Program-made: the position numbers and the translations under genes
Notes under the pieces: generated by a model
What the model saw: the letters and a program-made list of their open reading frames with translations, nothing else
What the model was told of the DNA's origin: nothing
Database searches by the model: none
Shown: positions 52,758 to 64,000 of the stretch, one piece after another
How the letters are laid out: each line of letters opens with the position of its first letter
Position numbering within the stretch: position 1 is the stretch's first letter
DNA from: Kitagawia praeruptora
Taxonomy: Eukaryota > Streptophyta > Magnoliopsida > Apiales > Apiaceae
Direction: 5' to 3'
Assembly (NCBI GenBank): GCA_037693485.1
Contig: CM075344.1
Location: forward strand, 96,073,001 to 96,137,000
DNA length: 64,000 nucleotides

Positions 52758-54572
52758 TACGTGTATAAGGGACTGATTTGGTTACGTGTTTACTGTAATT
52801 TTATTAGTATGCATGTTTGATGAATCTGCCATGATACAGTTATGTTATATGACTGATATAATGAATCTGTATAATCTGATATGATGATATTAGTATGATT
52901 AGAAGCTGCCTTGACTCATCTGTATGCGATCTGTTATGATATGTATGCTGTTTGGTTTGTATGATGATATAAACTGTCGGATGGATACTGGGATTAGGGT
53001 TACGTGTATGCTGATACATGTTTCTGGTAACTGGAATCGAGGTCGCATGTATATTGATATATGCTTCTGGAATTGTATTCTGATACATGATTTGCATGTA
53101 TTCTGATACATGATTTTGCAAAATTTTCCGCGTGTTTAGGGCTTCGTTTTAATTTGTGCTTGTGACATATGCTTGATTTATTTGTTATTCATGATTGGAT
53201 CATGAAAGGTAATAAATAGTATGTCATCTTCATATGATCTTACATGTTCTTTAATGGTTATTTGAGCATGGTGCATGGTTATGGCTTTTAGACCCTAGTT
53301 GTAATGGTTTATTCTTTTGGTTTGTAATAAATACGACTTGCATGTCGTTTTCTTTTTGTAATTGATTATCTCGAATGTAACTCAAGTTCTTTTGTAAGTT
53401 CATTAGTATAGTTATTAGTGTAACATCCAAGAAGGACAAGGGGAACAAGGAGGCATTCCATGGAGGCTAAGGAGTCATTGGAAGCAATAGAAAAGACATA
53501 TGTAATAGTTATTTTTTACCCCATAGATTGACCTTGATCTTTTCATTAGCTTGAAAAGATCACATAGGATTGGGCCATAACCATTGTACGTTTACTTTAC
53601 GCACTTTACATATGATGTATGGAATGTATGTGTAGAGTAGAAGATGCATGCTTTAATTAGATTAATGATGTATGCATGTATTAGATACATCACTCATGCC
53701 ATGCTTGTCATGCTAAACAAGATAAAATCTGTAACGATTCCCGATTTTAAAATGAACAAACGATCATGAGATTCTTGTGTTTATGAAATATGGATTTTAA
53801 AAACACGGAATTAAATATGGATTTTTGATATCGAAAATTGGGATTTTCTAACAAAAGCGGATATGCGTATTCGTAAGGTTAATGGGTATTAAGTGTGACC
53901 ATTGGGATCCTCCATCTACCTGGGAAATGAACAGTTTAAGATGTAAAAAATTGAGGATCTCTTTATGATGTGATCATGATCGTTATAAATTTTCTAAACC
54001 CCTTAACAAAATATTAAGTTTTAATCGGATGCTTTCCAATGAATGAACACTCATCGAATCCTAGATCGATAAGGGGAAGGGTTGTCAATGACAGGGGACT
54101 CCTGTCTATCGTGGTGAGATGCAACGAATATAAACGGTTATATTCGGCCATTGTATCATTTGGTCTAACTTAACTGAGTCGTCATAATAAGGTGAAAATA
54201 AACGGTTATATTCAACTATTATGAACTTAGAAGCATAGAGTTTGGTTAAAAATCTATTAGATAGATAAGATCAATCGTTGATCACCAAACTATCCAAGAA
54301 TTATATATGATATAATTGACAACTGTTGTCTACCTAAATAATCACGTTTTAAGGACTACCAGTGGTTGACTTAGGACATGACGAAATATGGATCTTGGCT
54401 CACTAGAAAGATTTATGGGATACTCTTTCCGAATTAATAGTAAGGGCTACTAATTTGATAAAAATAGTGGGAGATATATTATGAATATATCATAATCATT
54501 TGAACATAATAATTTTATAACTCAGACAATCTAATGTTTATTTTGTGCTTTTATCATTGTAGATACTAAGTA
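52758..54572 (+). other. ANG: untranslated leader
   Basis: 1.8 kb with no gene. 52985-53115 contains irregular repeats of TGATACATG/TGATATATG. Open frames here are accidental. Confidence 0.7.
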
Positions 54573-57500
54573 ATGGCAAACAACACAAACACACTATCCG
54601 TACGATCAGTCCTTGAGAAGGACAAGCTGACAGGAGGAAACAACTTCCTTGACTGGTAAAGGAATTTGAGGATTGTCCTCAGGCAGGAACGCAAGCTTCA
54701 TTGCATTGATATCCCTCCGCCAGGCCCCCTTCTTGAGGGTGCTACTGCTGAGGAAATAGCGACCCGCACAAGGGATGAGAATGATGCAAATGATGTTGCA
54801 TGTTTTATGTTGGCAAGTATGAGTGCTGAGCTTCAAAAACAGCATGTGCATATGGATACTATCAATGAGCACTTGCAAAGCATGTTTGCAAGCCAAACTC
54901 GTCAAGAAAGGTTCAACACGAGTAAGTCACTCTTTAATTGCAAACAAGGGGCAAGTGAACCAGTTGGCCCACATGTTCTTAAGATGATTGGCTACATTGA
55001 GTACCTTGCTACTTTGGGTTTCCCCATTGCTGCGAAAACTGGTATTTACCTAATCATGAATTCTATGAACAACAAATTCACTCAATTTGTTATGAATTAC
55101 AATATGCATGAATTTGACAAAACACCTACTGAATTGTTGGCTATGTTGAGAACATATGAGACCAACATGAAAACAGCTGAACCTGGTCCCATACTGATGG
55201 TGGGCAATAAAGGTAAGGCCAAGGGGAAAGGCAAGTGGAAGGGTAAGAAGAAGATTGGATCTGATTCTGCACCCAAGCCAAAGTCAGGTCCCAAACAGGC
55301 TTTAAAGCCAAAAGGTGGGGTTGATAAGGGTGAATGTCACTACTGTAAGAAAACTGGTCACTGGAAGAAAAACTATCCAGTTTACATGAAGGAGCTGAAG
55401 AAGAAGAAAAAGGCTGAGCAAGCTTCTACTTCAGGTATTTACGTTATAGAAGTCAATCTGTCTATTTCTACATCTTGGGTATTGGATACTGGATGTACTT
55501 CCCACATTTGTATAAATGTGCAGGAACTGCAGAGAAGTAGGACTTTGTCTAAGGGAGAAGTGGACCTACGAGTAGGCAATGGAGCAAGAGTTGCTGCTTT
55601 AGCCGTAGGGACTTATTATTTATCTTTGCCCTCTGGGCTTGTTTTAGAACTAGAATACTGTTTTTACATGCCTGCAATTTGCAGAAACATTATTTCTGTT
55701 TCTTGTTTGGACAAGAAAGGTTTTTCGTTTACAATAAAGAACAACAGTTGCTCTTTTGCTTTGAATGATTTAACCTATGGTGTTGCGCGTTTGTTTAATG
55801 GTTTATATGTTCTTGATTTAGATAATCCTGTCTGTAACATAGAAAACAAACGACTTAAAGTTAATGACTCAAATCAAACATACCTCTGGCATTGTCGTCT
55901 AGGCCATATAAATGAGAAACGCATATCCAAATTACATAGGATGGATACTTGGATAAGTTTGATTTTGAATCATATGAAGAATGTGAATCTTGTTTGCTTG
56001 GTAAGATGACTAAAGCCCCTTTCACTGGTAAGGGTCAAAGGGCCACTGAATGTCTGGAGCTAATACATAGTGATGTATGTGGCCCAATGCGTATGATGGC
56101 TAGAGGAGGCTACTACTACTTCATAACATTTACTGATGATTTCAGTAGATATGGATATGTATATCTTATGAAGAATAAATCCGATTCTTTTGAAAAGTTC
56201 AAAGAATACAAGGCTGAAGTAGAGAAGCAAATTGGTGGAGGTGCAAGTATTAAGATCTTACGATCCGATCGTGGGGGTGAATAATTAAGCACAGAATTTA
56301 AAGAGTGTTTAAAGGAGTGTGGTATTGTATCACAACTCACTCCGCCAGGTACACCTCAATGGAATGGAGTTTCAGAGATGAGAAATCGCACCTTGTTGGA
56401 CAGGGTGCGATCGATGATGAGTCATGCAGATCTTCCAATAAGTTTTTGGGGTTATGCTCTAGAAACAGCGGCTTTCACATTTAACCGTGTTCCTACTAAG
56501 AAGGTTCAAAAGACTCAATATGAGATATGGAAGGAGAAACGGTCAGGCATGAACTTTATGAAAGTTTGGGGATGCAAGGCGTTTGTGAAACGTCAAGTAT
56601 CTGACAAGCTTAGACCTAAATCCGAAGAGTGCAATTTTGTGGGATACCCTAATGAAAAAAAGGCGTATTATTTTTATAGTCCTTCTGAGCAGAAAGTGTT
56701 TATTGCTCGAGATGCTGTGTTCATGGAAAGAGATTTTGTTTCCAAAAGAAACAGTGGGAGAACTATAGATCTCGATGAAGATCGAGAACCACAAAATAGC
56801 ATTGAACCTGAAGTGGAACAAGAGCGGGATAGTGATAATGCTCAACAAACACAGGTTGTTCGTAGATCTGGTAGAATTCGCCACGAGCCTGAGAGATATG
56901 GATTTCTATTGACTCAATGTGGTGATTTGATGCTCATAGATGAAGATGAGCCTCTCACATACCAAGATGCTATGAACAGTCCAGACTCTAAGAGATGGCA
57001 TGAAGCCATGAAATCCGAGATGGATTCCATGTACGAAAACCAAGTATGGACTTTGGTTGATCCACCTGAAGGGGTAAAACCCGTAGGGTGCAAATGGGTT
57101 TTCAAGAAAAAAACTGACATGGATGGAAATGTTCAGACTTATAAAGCAAGGCTTGTTGCAAAAGGTTTCAAACAAATTCATGGTATTGACTATGATGAAA
57201 CTTTCTCACCAGTGGCTATGGTCAAATCCATAAGGATTTTGCTTGCCATTGCAGCATTCCATGATTATGAAATCTGGCAAATGGATGTCAAAACAGCCTT
57301 CCTTAATGGAAGCCTTGAAGAGGATGTGTACATGACACAACCTGAAGGTTTTATCGATTCAAGGAATGTTGGCAAGGTATGTAAATTACGTCGATCCATT
57401 TATGGATTGAAGCAAGCCTCTAGGAGATGGAATATCCGTTTTGATGAAACAGTCAAAGAGTATGGCTTTGTTCAAAACGAAGATTAACCTTGTGTTTACA

Positions 57501-58528
57501 AGAAGGTTAGTGGGAGCCATGTGGCATTCATAGTACTATATGTTGATGATATACTACTAATGGGGAATGACATACCTTCTCTAAAGGCTATTAAGACTTG
57601 GTTAGGGAGCAACTTCTCTATCAAAGACTTAGGAGAGGCAACCTACATTCTAGGAATGAGGATCTATAGAGATAGATCTAGAAGGATGATCGGTCTAAGT
57701 CAGAGTACATACATTGATAAGGTTTTGCATCGTTTTAGTATGCAAAATGCAAAAAGGGGATATGTCCCCGTGTCTCAAGGGATAACGATCTCTAAAGACC
57801 AGTGTCCGAAATCATTGGATGAGAAGGACCACATGAGTAAGGTTCCATATGCCTCAGCAATTGGATCTATCATGTATGCAATGGTATGTACTCGCCCAGA
57901 TGTTTCGTATGCTTTGAGCATGACGAGCAGATACCAGTCTAATCCAGGTGAAGGTCACTGGACGGCAGTCAAGAATATTCTAAAGTACCTAAAAAGGACT
58001 AAAGATTCATTCTTGGTGTATGGAGGAGAGGAGAAACTGCTTGTAAAAGGTTACACCGATGCAAGTTTCCAAACAGACAGGGATGATACTGTATCACAGT
58101 CTGGTTTTGTGTTTTGTTTAAACGAAGGTGCTGTAAGCTGGAAGAGTTCAAAGCAAGAAACAGTAGTTGATTCTACAATGGAGGCTGAGTACATTGCAGC
58201 TTGTGAAGCAGCTAAGGAGGTTGTTTTGATTCGAAAATTCATTACTGATTTGGGAGTGGTTCCATCGATTGCAGATCCCATTGATTTATACTGCGATAAT
58301 AATGGGGCCATTGCACAGGCTAAAGAACCTAGATCGCACTCCCGATCCAAACATGTACTTACGAGATTTCACCTCATTTGAGAGATTAATGAAAGGGGTG
58401 ACATACACATATGTAAAGTGCACACAAATGATAACATTGCAGACCCACTGACCAAAGGCTTGTCGCAGCAAAAGCACGACGGTCACACTAGTTACATGGG
58501 TATTAGATACATGGGTGAGTGGCTCTAG
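54573..58528 (+). pseudogene. ANG: gag-pol with four stops and a frameshift
   Basis: One ancestral polyprotein. It starts MANNTNTLSVRSVLEKDKLT and hits TAA at 54657 after NNFLDW. Gag then runs on with a zinc knuckle CHYCKKTGHWKKNY (last Cys lost) and protease VLDTGCTSHIC. A frameshift near 55945 interrupts the integrase zinc region. Core HSDVCGPM and LRSDRGGE are followed by TAA at 56282. PQWNGVSE, RT QMDVKTAFLNG, TAA at 57485. LYVDDILLMG is intact, as are RNase H YTDASFQTD, STMEAEYIAA and YCDNNGAIA; TGA at 58379. The normal end YMGEWL and TAG is at 58526-58528. Not functional. Confidence 0.93.
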
Positions 58529-58530
58529 TG

Positions 58531-58542
58531 CAAGTGGGAGAT
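58531..58542 (+). promoter_or_regulatory. ANG: polypurine tract
   Basis: CAAGTGGGAGAT directly before TGTTAGTG. Confidence 0.9.
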
Positions 58543-59524
58543 TGTTAGTGTAGGTGCCCTAGAGGAAATACATTGTTTTTTTTAATAAACCTTTATGTCA
58601 TTTGATTATTCAATAAACGTATTTATTATGACTTTAATTACTGCGATATATTTGTTAGCATAATAAATGTCCTTAGAATCATGATACACATTGTATAGTT
58701 TAAGTACATGACTTGAACTTGAGATTATATAATATATCATATTCTTAAAGGTCCCTATCGAGTATTATTATATAGGACAATGATATACACAAATAGACTA
58801 GTATGTTGTTTGACGGATAACCACATCTCATTGGTTATGAGTATAGAGATACTAAAGTCAATACATAGGTACATGTAGGAGTACATGGTATTGGACAGAC
58901 CCACAGTGAGATTCTTCATGTTTAATAAAGTTATAAGAAAGACTCATAGTGATAATGGTGTAATGATCCTTTGACTTGAGATCATTATATTTCTATACGA
59001 GGATTAATATACTTTGACTACATTAAAAGCTACCTTTGACCGGGTGATGATAAAAGTGGACATCGGGTATATCATGAGTCGTATGAGAAATATGAATGAT
59101 AGATAAAGGATTTAACCCTCCTATAATTAGGAGAGATATTATTGGCCTCTTGATTGAGTGAGACTATAAAATGCATGGCCGTGCTCAAATAATGATTTGT
59201 TTTTAATTGTCTACTCGTGGATCAAGTAAACCCTGATTAAATGTTGAAGAGGATGACTAAATACATGCCTCGAGTTTAATCTATAATATATGGTTAAAGG
59301 GATTATATTACACGGAGACATTAATCACGAAAGGTTTTATCGAATCACGATTTAATTATTGTTTAATTGGGTAGCAATGATGTATTACTAGATACCACTC
59401 ATTGTCTATAATTTTATTGGAGAATAAAAATGTTGCCAATTAAATAATAGCCTATAGGGTCACACACATTGAGCATTTAAAGGAATAGTTAATTTAAATT
59501 ATGAATTTAAATTAATTGATGATT
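58543..59524 (+). repeat. ANG: 3' LTR, first part
   Basis: Corresponds to 51233 to about 52215 of the 5' LTR. It stops at ATTGATGATT where copia B begins; the remaining 0.5 kb must lie past the window. Confidence 0.93.
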
Positions 59525-60235
59525 TGTTAACTCGAATAACTTGTAGATCAAGGGGGGGTTGAATACAAGTTATATAATCGTGTCTGATTTTTGCTTGATT
59601 ATATGAACAAGAATAAACGAACGAATCAAACTCTGTTTGTATTAATAAGATCAAATACAAACTCTACCAAAGGTGTACAATACCTTTAGCAGCTGCTGAC
59701 AATACAAATCTCTCTCTCTGTTTGTACTCTCGTATACTCACGATTACAAACCTCATGAACACTTTTTACAATGATATAGAGAGAGTATTTATAATGCTAC
59801 CTATCAACTAATAACAGAAAGATATAATCTATACATGACAATGTTCTGCCTTCTAGTCGATAGTTTCCTTCAATAGAAAACTCTTTCCTTCATAATATCT
59901 TCTTGCTTGTTCTTCAAACAACGATCCTGTTTTATAGCACTTGCCAGTTTCTGTAGCATCCACAATGACATCATCAGTAACACGACTGATATCAGGATTT
60001 CATCTTGCATCATCAGTATCTAATCATCATCAGTATTAGACCGTCATCAGGATTTGTTCTTTGTTCCTGACATTTAGTCTCCGATACACTGTTCATTCCT
60101 GACTAAACTGTACAGATAACTGTTTTACACATAAATCCTATATATAGTGATAAATCCTTTATAAGATCAGGATTACAAGAAGTATAATGTGTAAATTCTA
60201 TTCTTAACATCACAACTTATGAATTATTCCTAACA
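59525..60235 (-). repeat. B: 3' LTR (711 bp)
   Basis: TGTTAACTCGAATAACTTG to GAATTATTCCTAACA on the plus strand, inserted into the ANG LTR. Unlike the A 3' LTR it has the complete U3 end. Confidence 0.94.
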
Positions 60236-60252
60236 ATCTCCCCCTATTTATG
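60236..60252 (-). promoter_or_regulatory. B: polypurine tract
   Basis: On the minus strand AAATAGGGGGAGAT runs directly into TGTTAGG. Confidence 0.88.
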
Positions 60253-60457
60253 CTTTAAAATCTGAAGCATAAATCTAAGTTGTGGATGTCAAAACATATA
60301 ACAATACAACCAGAATAGAATTTATGAATGTAGAATTATGAAGTTAAGTACCTCCTCCCAGATGTAGACGTTTATCTAGTACTTAGAAGAAAGAATTTTA
60401 ACTATTAATGCTGCTCTTTCTTTACCACTCGCTAACTGAGATTCACCACTGTCACTC

Positions 60458-63400
60458 CTAGTTCTTCTTTTTACTTCCCTTTGTCTGCTCTTTATCTCCC
60501 CCGGTCTGGTGTTGTTGTTGTTGTCTTTGAATTATCTTTATCTCCCCCTTTTTGACATCAGCAACATTAATTCCAAGAGATTCAGAAACAGAACAAATGA
60601 TATTCATCAGAACTGCTTGATTTTCCATAATTGTGACTTGGTTATCTTCAAGTGATTGAAGTCTTGTTTGCATAGCAATTTGAGAACTCTGAATATCTTT
60701 CAAAACATCAGAATGAACTTCAATGTTGGAAGTGCTTCTAGTATCTTCAGAATCAGAATCAGAAAGAACTGTATCTTCAAGTCTTGTAGAAGAAGTTGCT
60801 TGAGTTGTATGATATTCAAGTAATAAAACCTGATTAGAAGTATCAACATCTTCATCTTTCTGATCTGGAGCTGAAACATGATCATCATCTCCTTCACCAG
60901 TATTCTGTGTACTAATATCTTCAAATCCTGACTCCTCCTTAGAGTGATCAGAGACTGTAGATATCTCAATTCTAGCTGATATTGGAAGTACATACAAAGG
61001 AACACTAGGATCATTAGGAACTTCATCTGGTACATATGTATCAAGAGATTGCTTTATTCTGGCACCTCTTCTATTAATGATTCCTGCAAGCCACTCCTGT
61101 TGCTTCTGAGCTTTAACTTCTGGCTTTGCATTGTGATGTGCTAGGTCATTCTTCTGATACATTTTGATGAATGAATAAGTACCAGCATCCATATCCAAAT
61201 TTTCAGACCAAGATTCAGGAAAAACCTGATCCCAGAAATCAAATGATGGTTTCCTAATTTTCTCTCCCTTACTATGGAGTTGATCATCCATACCCTCATT
61301 CTCACTTTGACTTACTAAAGTCAACACTCTTTCTACCTCACCTTTTGCCTGGTCAGGAGCCAACCGCTCAAATTGTGGATCTAAGTCCATCTTTTCAAGT
61401 GTATCACTCAAATTTGGATAAGTGCTCTCATGACCTACAGAAAAATAGGGTTTAGAAGGAGTTTTTATACCTGAACTCACATGGAGAGAGGGTTCCTCAT
61501 ATGGCAAGGGGCTTGAGGTTTTCTCCAAGGAGTGAGCTGCTATAGTCTCTGAACCCATACAATCATCTTCTTTCCTTCCAGAGACTACAGGCTCCAGTAT
61601 ACCACTTTCAGGTTCTTTACTAGACTCTGATGTCTTCAGTAATACTTCATTAGACACCCTAGTTAGTATGTCACCATCTTTAAGTGTTGTTTGCTGAGAC
61701 TCACCCTCAAGGTAGATAGACTCTGACTGAACAAAATTTGTTTGATCTTCAAGAAAACCAGTCAAAGTTATTCCTTCCATATCATAGGGTTTCTCACTTG
61801 CAATTTCAGTCATCACAGAAGACCTTTCCACATCAGCTATCACAGCTCCTGAGTCATCCAACCTCTGACTAGATGGTTCTTGTGTTGCAGTGACTGTGAT
61901 CTGATCTTTCCTACTATTCACCACTGGTGCAATAGTATCTTCTATTGACTGCATTCCTCTATCTACTTCCTCCTGTTGTTCACCTTGAGCTGAGGCATCT
62001 TCAATAATGACATCCTTGTCAAATAAATATGCATGAAGTGATTGAAGTGCAACATGCTTCGAGAGTCCAAATTTCTTGACTAATTGTCTTCTGACAGATA
62101 CATAGAAATACATCTTCATTAAGTCAAGTCTTTGATGTAGAAATCCATATTCTTCAGGAAATGAAAGTCTAGGAACACTTTCACTTAGAAATTTTAGAAC
62201 TGGCATGGAAAGCTTCACTTTTAGAGAGATAAGTCCCATAGCCATTCTGTATGACAATGTAGTTTCCCATGAAGAATCAATATCCAGATCTCTGTTGTCA
62301 TATACTGACATAGATGTAGCTTGATGTGTAGAAACCTGCATGATATTAGTTGGACTAGACTCTGTGTGTGTAGGTGACAATTGAATCTTTCTCCTTGTTC
62401 TCCTGGTATAGTGAGCAAAAGATTTATCCTGAGAAGACTCAAGAGGTGTAGACACAGAAGTGATCTTGGGATGAGATCTTTGTTCAATAGACACAGTCTT
62501 TTGAGACAGTATCCAGTAACTGTTTTCCCTTTTTAAGGACTACAGCCTTTTGGGAGACTACAGCCTAGCTGTGACTAGGTTTTTCATCTCTTTGTGCTAA
62601 CAGAGAAAGTTGAATTGCAGCCTTCAATTCTGCTCTCTCAGCAAGAGTTAAATCATCATCATCTTCACTAGAATTACTACTACTTGACACAACAAATCTT
62701 CTCTTCCTCACAATTGATGTCTTTTGAGAAACACCAGAGGTTGGTTTCTTTGAAACAATAGGCTGTGGATCAAAATTTGGTTCTTGAATTGTTTCAGAGA
62801 CTATAATGTTTTGGGCTACTTGGGTAGACACAGGTGGGTTCTCCTCCAAATGAGATTCCTGAGCCATTTCACCACAAAAGAAAGAAGAATTGTAGAGAGT
62901 AGGAAGATGAGTTTTAAGAATTACCTGAAAATGATGTGGATAATGAATTGCAGGTATTTCATCTAGATTCTTTTCATTGTCCTTCTTTATAATGTCAGAG
63001 AAAATTCTCTTTTGCTGTACATAAGAAGAAACACAATGTTCCCTACCAAATCTAGCTTCAACATCAGGAATAAAATGGTTAATAAACATTTGCATAAATC
63101 TATGATAATAAACCATTTTCCTGTTTTGATCTCTTAACCCAAGTTTAATACTTATCTGACTTAAGATAATGTGACCAATGTTAATTACTCTGTCATAAAG
63201 CAAACTATAAGCAATATGTGATGTAACAGAAGTAATTTGCTAAAAAGAACTACATTTACCAGTAAAACATTTAGCAATTTGATCAAAGAAGAAAGACCAT
63301 TCCTTTCTAAGAAAAGATCTATTCAACTGGCTCATGTTGTCTAGAGGTTCACTATAACCTAATTCAGACAACATAGTTCTCACATTATCATCAGATGGTA

Positions 63401-63680
63401 CATTCTCATAAATCAAACTAACAGGTAAGTGAAGTACTGAATTAACAACAGATTCAGTAATATCAAATGAGTCTTGTCCTAAGTGTAGAACAATCTTACC
63501 TGATTGACTCTGAGTAGAATCAATTACCTCAGCATTCTCCCAAGCTTGTGAAACAGCTGCTTGATTAATTTGTGGAGATGCTGTCAATGCATAACTTAAT
63601 GGTCCATTCGCCAGAAAGTCCATGATTGGATGAAAATCAGTTAATACTACTGATTTAGGTAATCTTCTTTGAGCTGCCAT
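60458..63680 (-). pseudogene. B: accessory ORF, broken into three frames
   Basis: Three consecutive open parts on the minus strand: 63680-63240 (MAAQRRLPKSVVLTDFHPIM ... FLRKEWSFFFDQIAKCFTGK), 63203-62565 (same frame, separated by one TAG at 63240-63242) and 62494-60458 (other frame). Together about 1070 codons. The N-terminal domain matches that of H (LRKEWSFFFD). The middle is acidic, and the C-terminal coiled coil (LQSLEDNQVTIMENQAVLM) ends INVADVKKGE as in H. The B protein ends soon after DVKKGE with a QQQQ/Lys tail, so it lacks the large C-terminal domain of H. No signal peptide or membrane segment is seen. Confidence 0.85.
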
Positions 63681-64000
63681 TGATTTTGATCTGAAAAAGA
63701 ACTTGAAAAATTCTTGAAATGGATTAGAGATTTTGAGAACTCGAGATTGTGTTTTTGCTTTAGAGAATGTGAAATTAGAGAAAGCAATTACCCGATTAGA
63801 GTTTCAAAACAAATATATTTCACAAATCTATCAGACCATTATCCCACGTTGACACGTAGATTGACAGGTGTCAGTCCCTGAAAAATGCGGTTACCCACGA
63901 TTTTTGGAAAATAAAATCCAAAATTGATTTTCATGAAATAAATCAGGGTATTATCAAGATAAAAATCAATACTGATCAGCTTCTTTTTCCTGTTGACCTC
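63681..64000 (-). promoter_or_regulatory. B: leader and putative promoter of accessory ORF
   Basis: Read on the minus strand: an ACGTG-containing stretch (63845-63857), then ACTCTAATCG (63802-63793), then a C/T-rich leader to the ATG at 63680. The same order is seen ahead of the H accessory ORF. Confidence 0.4.

Larger units (their letters stand above)
51233..59524 (+). mobile_element. ANG: Angela-type copia, decayed
   Basis: Plus strand. 5' LTR 51233-52744, primer site, a 1.8 kb leader, one gag-pol frame with several stops, polypurine tract, and a 3' LTR from 58543 that is interrupted at 59524 by copia B. RT/RNase H wording such as KDLGEATYILGMRIYRD and SRYQSNPGEGHWTAVK fits the Angela lineage. 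It is inserted in the accessory ORF of D; the far target duplication is outside the window. Confidence 0.88.
59525..64000 (-). mobile_element. B: SIRE-type copia, 3' part (A family)
   Basis: Minus strand. The 3' LTR (59525-60235) and polypurine tract are followed upstream by a broken accessory ORF. Gag and pol are beyond 64000. The LTR is the same family as in A and C. B shows what A has lost: the accessory ORF and the tract. Confidence 0.9.

Noticed and set aside
52840..53121. Overlapping frames on both strands in the ANG leader
   Set aside because: Produced by irregular TGATACATG repeats; no start context or motif.

Overview
This is plant nuclear DNA, almost wholly made of nested transposable elements. 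The mix (Maximus/SIRE-type and Angela-type Ty1/copia, Tekay-like Ty3/gypsy, and a CACTA DNA transposon carrying host exon pieces) is that of a large-genome flowering plant. The gag and pol flavour suggests an asterid, perhaps Apiaceae; that is an impression, not a measurement. I see no intact host gene, no tRNA or rRNA, no CRISPR array and nothing bacterial. Names used below: G, A, C, F, H, D, the CACTA element, ANG and B.

Layout. Positions 1-9554 hold G, a Tekay-like gypsy LARD with giant LTRs (3' LTR 3633-9554; the 5' LTR is cut by the window start). Its interior is non-coding with an integrase fossil. 9555-10278 is a promoter-like stretch into which A (SIRE-type copia, minus strand, 10284-16531, TSD TCTTG) is inserted; the host sequence resumes to about 17340. 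From about 17360 there is a deep nest. Copia C (minus; same family as A and B; only gag and the 5' LTR remain) is split in its LTR by gypsy F (19021-40226, TSD ATAGC). F is split in its 3' LTR by copia H (20799-31860, plus, TSD GAATC). C abuts copia D (plus, 40564 to 51232). D is split in its RNase H region by a non-autonomous CACTA element (44281-49201, TSD TTT). The Angela-type copia ANG (51233-59524) interrupts D's accessory ORF. ANG's own 3' LTR is interrupted by copia B (minus, 59525 past the window end).

Coding content. The only long intact reading frames are gag (745 codons) and a 1247-codon accessory ORF in H, gag-protease of A, and A pol (one homopolymer frameshift separates it from gag-pro). 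H has lost the integrase and RT catalytic parts by three internal deletions, yet its LTRs are nearly identical. It therefore looks like a recently mobilised non-autonomous element that keeps gag and the accessory ORF. Related accessory ORFs follow pol in B (broken) and D (first 64 codons only). They occupy the place of the SIRE 'env-like' ORF, but I see no signal peptide or membrane segment.

Most notable: (1) the CACTA element has captured exons 1-3 of the meiotic crossover gene HEI10, with introns, plus a probable casein-kinase-1-like exon and two other exon-like pieces; (2) the octamer AAACTCTG occurs 22 times on the plus strand of H, in coding, non-coding and LTR sequence; (3) accessory ORFs lie behind their own promoter-like regions with ACGTG cores, and D also carries a small ORF with its own TATA box; (4) G is very young but has a decayed interior.
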